Shown here: positions 6,992 to 10,368 of the stretch, piece after piece
Position numbering within the stretch: position 1 is the stretch's first letter
Layout of the letters: every line of letters starts with the position of its first letter
Translations under genes and position numbers: made by a program
NCBI GenBank assembly: GCA_018899995.1
Contig: JAHIHE010000140.1
Location: 1 to 10,368, forward strand
DNA from: Patescibacteria group bacterium
GTDB taxonomy: Bacteria; Patescibacteriota; Minisyncoccia; JAHIHE01
DNA length: 10,368 bases
Direction: 5' to 3'
The notes under the pieces: model-generated
Told to the model about the DNA's origin: nothing
Database searches by the model: none
Seen by the model: only the letters and a program-made list of their open reading frames with translations

Positions 6992-8845
6992 CTACGCCTT
7001 TTCTTTTCTCCTCCTCTCGTTGTCTTTGAGCAGTTTTTTGCGCAAGCGTACGCTTTCGGGCGTTACTTCCACCAGCTCGTCTTCGTCAATGAATTCAATG
7101 GCTTTTTCAAGCGTCATTTCTTCCGGCGGAGTAAGCACTATCGCTTCTTCGCCGCCGGACTTCCTGACATTGGTAACATGCTTTGCTTTGCAGGGATTTA
7201 CCGCCAAATCGCCGGCTTCGGGCCGCAGTCCCACGATCATTCCTTCATAGACCTCGTCTCCCGGCTTCACGAAAAGCTTGCCCCGCATTTGCAGATTATC
7301 CAGCGCGTAAGCCAAAACTTTGCCAGAAGCCATTGAAACCATCACGCCGTTTATTCTGAAAGGAATTTCGCCCTTTGTTGCGCCGTAGCCGACAAACCGA
7401 TGGTCAAGAGTTCCGGCGCCGCGCGTAAGCATAATAAATTCCGAGCGGAAGCCGATAAGCCCGCGCGAGCTGATGGAAAAATTCAAGTCCGTATGCCCCA
7501 AGTGCGATTTCATATTTTGCATTTCTCCGCGGCGCCTTCCAACCGCTTCAATAACTTTTCCGGCATCCGCGTCCAAAACATTGATATGGAGCTCTTCCAT
7601 CGGCTCCATTACCTCACCATCTTTTTCTCTGTAAATCACCTGCGGTTTTGAAAGCGCGAGTTCATATCCTTCGCGGCGCATCCTTTCAACCAAAATTCCC
7701 AGATGCAAAACGCCCCGGCCAGAAACCTTAAACGCGCTTGCCCCGTTAGAAATTGCATTTCTAACGGGGCTTGCCGAGTCCGTCTCTTCCACGCGCAAGC
7801 CGACATTGCTTTCCAGCTCTTTGAAAAGCCGTTCTTTAATGCGCCTTGAAGTGACAAATTTCCCTTCTTTTCCGGCAAAAGGGCCGTCGTTGACTGAAAA
7901 ATTCATTGAAATTGTCGGCTCCTCAACCCCGACGCGCGGCAATGCCTCCGGTTTTTCGGCGCTGGCTATAGTGTCTCCTATCTGCGCATCCGGAATTCCG
8001 GCCAAAGCAACTAAGTCGCCTGCTGACAAGCGGTTTGTTTCCACTTTTCCAAGCTTGTCAAAGGTGAAAAGTTTGGTCACGGAATAATTTTTGATTTCTC
8101 CTTTAAAATTTATTAAAGCTATTTTTTCTCCCGACTTAACCTCCCCGCGCTCAATTTTGCCTATGGCGAGCCGACCGATAAAATCGCTGTAATCAAGTCC
8201 CGTAATCATAATCTGAAGCGGCCCGCTCGCGTCAACATTCGGCGCCGGAATATAATCCAGAAGCTTGTCTAAAAGCGGAATCAGGTTTTTTGATTCGTCT
8301 TTCAGCGACAGCTTGGCGACTCCTTCGCGGGCTATGGCGTAAATTACCGGAAATTCCAGCTGTTTTTCATTCGCGCCCAAATCAATAAAAAGCTCGTAAA
8401 TCAAGTCAAGCGTTTCTTTGGGCCGCGCGTCTTTTCGGTCAATTTTATTGATTACGACAATCGGGATTAGGCCGAGATCCAAAGCTTTTTGCAAAACAAA
8501 TCTTGTCTGCGCGAGAGGGCCTTCGGCCGCGTCAACCAAAAGCAAAACGCCTTCGGCCATTTTCAGAACCCTTTCAACTTCCGAAGAAAAATCCGCGTGT
8601 CCGGGAGTGTCAATAATGTTTATTTTCACGCCCTTGTATTCAATGGCGGCATTTTTGGAAAAAATGGTGATTCCGCGCTCGCGCTCCAGTTCGTTGGAGT
8701 CCATCACGCATTCGGCGACTTTCTGGCCAGCGCGAAACACGCCTGTCTGCTTCAGCAGCGCGTCAACAAGCGTAGTTTTTCCGTGGTCAACATGAGCGAT
8801 AATCGCCACATTGCGGATATTGGGTTGTGTGGCTTTTGTTTCCAT
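6992..8845 (-). CDS. typA: TypA/BipA ribosome-associated translational GTPase
   Basis: TypA binds the ribosome and assists growth and subunit assembly under stress. The 617-residue protein carries all GTPase motifs: G1 AHVDHGKT (17-24), the G2 region ERGITI (56-61), G3 DTPGH (79-83) and G4 NKID (133-136). The beta-barrel and EF-G-like domains follow, with SMNFSVNDGPFAGKEGK, VSGRGVLHLGILVERMRREGYE and the TypA-specific C-terminal part (RGLIGFRSEFIMLTRGAGT). I prefer the ATG at 8843-8845 over the upstream GTG at 8870-8872, because METK is the usual distance before IRNVAIIAHVDHGKT and the GTG lies at the edge of a repeat. Residues 360-370 (PVRNAISNGAS) are an 11-residue insertion from the palindrome at 7741-7769. 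Without it the motif VEETDSASAFKVSG has the same length as in E. coli BipA (from memory). Its promoter is at 9157-9185, with a leader of about 300 nt. Confidence 0.96.
   Translation of the reverse strand: METKATQPNIRNVAIIAHVDHGKTTLVDALLKQTGVFRAGQKVAECVMDSNELERERGITIFSKNAAIEYKGVKINIIDTPGHADFSSEVERVLKMAEGVLLLVDAAEGPLAQTRFVLQKALDLGLIPIVVINKIDRKDARPKETLDLIYELFIDLGANEKQLEFPVIYAIAREGVAKLSLKDESKNLIPLLDKLLDYIPAPNVDASGPLQIMITGLDYSDFIGRLAIGKIERGEVKSGEKIALINFKGEIKNYSVTKLFTFDKLGKVETNRLSAGDLVALAGIPDAQIGDTIASAEKPEALPRVGVEEPTISMNFSVNDGPFAGKEGKFVTSRRIKERLFKELESNVGLRVEETDSASPVRNAISNGASAFKVSGRGVLHLGILVERMRREGYELALSKPQVIYREKDGEVMEPMEELHINVLDADAGKVIEAVGRRRGEMQNMKSHLGHTDLNFSISSRGLIGFRSEFIMLTRGAGTLDHRFVGYGATKGEIPFRINGVMVSMASGKVLAYALDNLQMRGKLFVKPGDEVYEGMIVGLRPEAGDLAVNPCKAKHVTNVRKSGGEEAIVLTPPEEMTLEKAIEFIDEDELVEVTPESVRLRKKLLKDNERRRKEKA
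7741..7769. mobile_element. Palindromic mini-element inside typA, in frame (CTTG duplication)
   Basis: Arms CCCCGTTAGAAAT and ATTTCTAACGGGG are perfect inverted repeats around TGC. Exact CTTG direct repeats lie at 7737-7740 and 7770-7773. Element plus one CTTG is 33 nt, so 11 codons were added without a frameshift. The arms equal the terminal repeats of the elements at 6176-6297 and 6454-6552. Confidence 0.8.
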
Positions 8846-8873
8846 AATCTTAAACCAAAAATCAAATCTCACC

Positions 8874-8910
8874 CTTCGACAGGCTTAGGGTGACACTGAG
8901 CAAAGTCGAA
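8874..8910. repeat. Dispersed repeat with TTCGAC/GTCGAA arms
   Basis: TTCGAC at 8875-8880 and GTCGAA at 8905-8910 flank AGGCTTAGGGTGACACTGAG. It resembles an intergenic repeat type I recall from several bacterial phyla. It abuts the upstream alternative GTG of typA. Confidence 0.45.
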
Positions 8911-8923
8911 TGTGTCAAAAATC

Positions 8924-8953
8924 TCCGCCTTCGGCGGATCCGCCGTAGGCGGA
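8924..8953. repeat. Two tandem 15-bp hairpins (6-3-6)
   Basis: TCCGCC-TTC-GGCGGA (8924-8938) and TCCGCC-GTA-GGCGGA (8939-8953) are directly adjacent. A third copy with loop TGA is at 2994-3008 inside UPF0182. Confidence 0.7.
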
Positions 8954-9010
8954 AAAACCACGGATTAAAGACTATTAAACATTATGATTATATTTTTAAG
9001 TTTTTGGTTT

Positions 9011-9048
9011 GCCTGCCCCGTATAATTCCGAAAGAATTTGTTCGGGGT
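9011..9048. repeat. 38-bp hairpin repeat, copy downstream of mltG
   Basis: The unit starts GCCTGCCCCGTAT and ends TTCGGGGT, forming an imperfect hairpin. An inverted copy at 10276-10313 matches at 31 of 38 positions. Confidence 0.7.
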
Positions 9049-9116
9049 GTTTTTGGTCTTTGGTTTTTGCGTTTTGGTCTTTAAATTAAAAAACAGCGCC
9101 TTCTCGCCTCGTTGAA

Positions 9117-9132
9117 TTCGCCAGCTGGCGAA
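9117..9132. repeat. 16-bp perfect palindrome
   Basis: TTCGCCAGCTGGCGAA is fully self-complementary. It lies in the 5' part of the typA leader, shortly after the predicted transcription start. Confidence 0.6.
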
Positions 9133-9156
9133 GAAGCGGGTCGGCCTGATTAAATC

Positions 9157-9185
9157 ATACTACAACAAAATATTTGACTTGTCAA
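9157..9185 (-). promoter_or_regulatory. Sigma70-like promoter of typA
   Basis: On the minus strand, a perfect TTGACA (-35, 9180-9185) is followed by a 17-bp spacer and TAGTAT (-10, 9157-9162, 4 of 6 matches). The -35 overlaps the palindrome TTGACTTGTCAA (plus strand, 9174-9185), a possible operator. It lies 20 bp beyond the mltG stop. A TATGAT three bases further on would need a 20-bp spacer and is less likely. Confidence 0.6.
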
Positions 9186-9189
9186 GGCG

Positions 9190-9202
9190 GCGGGCTTCCC
9201 GC
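9190..9202 (-). other. Short hairpin after mltG stop
   Basis: Minus-strand GCGGG-AAG-CCCGC forms a 5-bp stem directly behind the mltG stop. No T-run follows, so termination activity is doubtful. Confidence 0.25.
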
Positions 9203-9205
9203 GCT

Positions 9206-10237
9206 TTACCTCAAATATTTCGCCTTGTTTTTCAGATGCTCCTCGTATGTTTTGCTATAAACGGCTTTTCCGTCTGGCGCGGTTAAAAAATACCAATAAG
9301 GGGTTTTTTCGGGCCAAATCGCGGCTTTTATCGCGGTAAGTCCCGGGTTGGATATGGGACCCGTCGGCAAACCTGGATATTTATAAGTATTGTACGCCGA
9401 ATCAATTTTCAGGTCATTAAGGGTCGCTTGCGGCATTTTTTTCCCGGTAATAAAATTTATCGTGGAATCGGCCTCCAGCGCCATTCCAATGGAAAGGCGG
9501 TTTTTAAAAATACCGGCGACAATTTTCATATCGCCAGAATCAGAAACTTCTTTTTGGATAATTGAAGCGAGTGTCAAAACCTCAAAAATCGTTTCGCCTT
9601 GCTTAGGCGCCCCCAGGCGCATTTCTTCGGTAAATTTTTTATCAAAATTTTCAAGCATTTTTATCACAATGTCTTCGGGCTTCGCGTCTTTAAAAAAGCG
9701 ATATGTATCCGGAAAAAGATAGCCTTCAAGACCGGCTCTTGCCGGCTTATCCTTTAAAAATTCATAGTTGGGATATTTTTTCAAGTTTTCTTTTTTTATC
9801 GCTTCAATAAGCTCGCTTTTATTAATCAGATTCGCGCCAACCAATATCCTTTCACTTTCCGCGCTTGTAAGTCCTTCGGGAATCAACACCGTGATTTCCC
9901 GCCCTATTGCCTTTCCGCCGGTTATAATGCCGGCTATCTGGCCGATGCTCATCGCCGGCGAAAGATAATATTCGCCCGCCATAATTGATGCCGCCAAATT
10001 TTTCTCCCAAACATAAACCATGAAATAAAAATCGTTTTTAATCAATCCTTCGTAAGCCAAATTTTCCGCTATTTTTTCGACACTTTCGCCGAAAGAAATT
10101 TTGAAATTTTTATAAAAGCCGAATTCGTTGAAAGGGGTCTCTGCCTGTTTTTGGATATAAAGATAAGCGCCGGCAAAGAAAATAACCGCCGCAGTCAATA
10201 AGGTTATTATAGATAAAATGGTTTTTTTGACAGGCAT
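9206..10237 (-). CDS. mltG: Endolytic murein transglycosylase MltG (YceG-like)
   Basis: MltG cleaves nascent peptidoglycan strands at the outer face of the cytoplasmic membrane and is thought to set glycan length. The 343-residue protein has an N-terminal membrane anchor (about 7-28), a LysM-like region (about 45-110) and the YceG catalytic domain. Visible motifs are LEGYLFPDTYRF (170-181), LASIIQKE (223-230) with the conserved glutamate Glu230 as likely catalytic residue, IFKNRLSIGMALEADSTI (243-260), YNTYKYPGLPTGPISNPG (282-299) and YWYFLTAPDG (314-323). Length and domain order are normal. The start is ATG at 10235-10237, right before the charged MPVKK anchor leader, with no clear Shine-Dalgarno. 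The gene is bracketed by inverted 38-bp hairpin repeats at 9011-9048 and 10276-10313. No good promoter is seen in the AT-rich 130 bp upstream, so it may be transcribed from beyond the window edge. Confidence 0.95.
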   Translation of the reverse strand: MPVKKTILSIITLLTAAVIFFAGAYLYIQKQAETPFNEFGFYKNFKISFGESVEKIAENLAYEGLIKNDFYFMVYVWEKNLAASIMAGEYYLSPAMSIGQIAGIITGGKAIGREITVLIPEGLTSAESERILVGANLINKSELIEAIKKENLKKYPNYEFLKDKPARAGLEGYLFPDTYRFFKDAKPEDIVIKMLENFDKKFTEEMRLGAPKQGETIFEVLTLASIIQKEVSDSGDMKIVAGIFKNRLSIGMALEADSTINFITGKKMPQATLNDLKIDSAYNTYKYPGLPTGPISNPGLTAIKAAIWPEKTPYWYFLTAPDGKAVYSKTYEEHLKNKAKYLR

Positions 10238-10275
10238 GGCAATAATTCAAAATTAAAAAATCAAAATGTAAAATG

Positions 10276-10313
10276 ACCCCGAATAAATTGCTCTGCAATC
10301 ATACGGGGCAGGC
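10276..10313. repeat. 38-bp hairpin repeat, inverted copy upstream of mltG
   Basis: Read on the minus strand it begins GCCTGCCCCGTATGATTGC and ends TTTATTCGGGGT. It is the inverted counterpart of 9011-9048. The remaining AT-rich sequence of 10238-10368 shows no gene. Confidence 0.7.
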
Positions 10314-10368
10314 AGATTAAAATAATAAAATTTGATTTAAATTACAAAACCCAAATCTCAAATTACAA

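Larger units (their letters stand above)
8846..9156 (-). other. Long repeat-rich leader of typA
   Basis: About 300 nt between the predicted typA start site and its ATG has no supported ORF. It holds, in transcription order, a 16-bp palindrome (9117-9132), a 38-bp repeat (9011-9048), two tandem 6-3-6 hairpins (8924-8953) and a dispersed repeat with TTCGAC/GTCGAA arms (8874-8910). A second TATAAT (minus strand, 8987-8992) lacks a -35 box. Confidence 0.5.

Overview
The window looks like a piece of a Patescibacteria (Candidate Phyla Radiation, probably Parcubacteria-like) chromosome. This is an inference. It rests on short AT-rich spacers, many small GC-rich palindromes that encode in-frame LPAGQAG and PVRN/PVRD peptides inside otherwise conserved proteins, weak Shine-Dalgarno signals and small uncharacterised membrane proteins. 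UGA is used as an ordinary stop. Every gene I can support is on the minus strand, so the map is read from high to low coordinates.

Layout in transcription order: mltG (9206-10237, murein endo-transglycosylase); typA/bipA (6992-8845) with its own sigma70-like promoter just behind mltG and a repeat-filled leader of about 300 nt; tRNA-Leu(UAG) (6682-6765); a cluster of small membrane ORFs (a disrupted hydrophobic ORF near 6416-6638, a 29-residue single-TM peptide at 6307-6396, and a 2-TM coiled-coil protein at 5754-6170). A strong promoter at 5717-5745 then starts a membrane quality-control operon: UPF0182 (2856-5678), long-form NfeD protease (1506-2837), slipin/stomatin (713-1462) and the relic of the M48 metalloprotease htpX (277-708). 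NfeD and slipin are an established partner pair, and HtpX is a membrane-protein quality-control protease, so the operon reads as one envelope-maintenance unit that has lost its last gene. The terminal stretch 1-276 has no gene but carries a good plus-strand promoter followed by a perfect hairpin. I found no convincing rho-independent terminator anywhere.

The most notable result is a family of non-coding, MITE-like elements ending in CCCCGTTAGAAAT / ATTTCTAACGGGG. Four insertions are flanked by exact 4-bp direct repeats: TTCA around 602-700, TTTA around 1509-1536, TAAA around 6454-6552 and CTTG around 7741-7769. A fifth (6176-6297) has near-matching flanks. Removing each element plus one repeat copy restores plausible ancestral sequence: an HtpX N-terminus starting 4 nt after the slipin stop, a different NfeD C-terminus, a TypA motif of normal length, and a charged tail on a small membrane ORF. 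The element inserted in htpX lies after codon 2, and the gene has since decayed. The two longer copies upstream of the small membrane genes each carry an extended -10 box. Several other palindrome families (6-3-6, 8-2-8, 38-bp, 21-bp) are present, and three show compensatory base-pair changes between copies.
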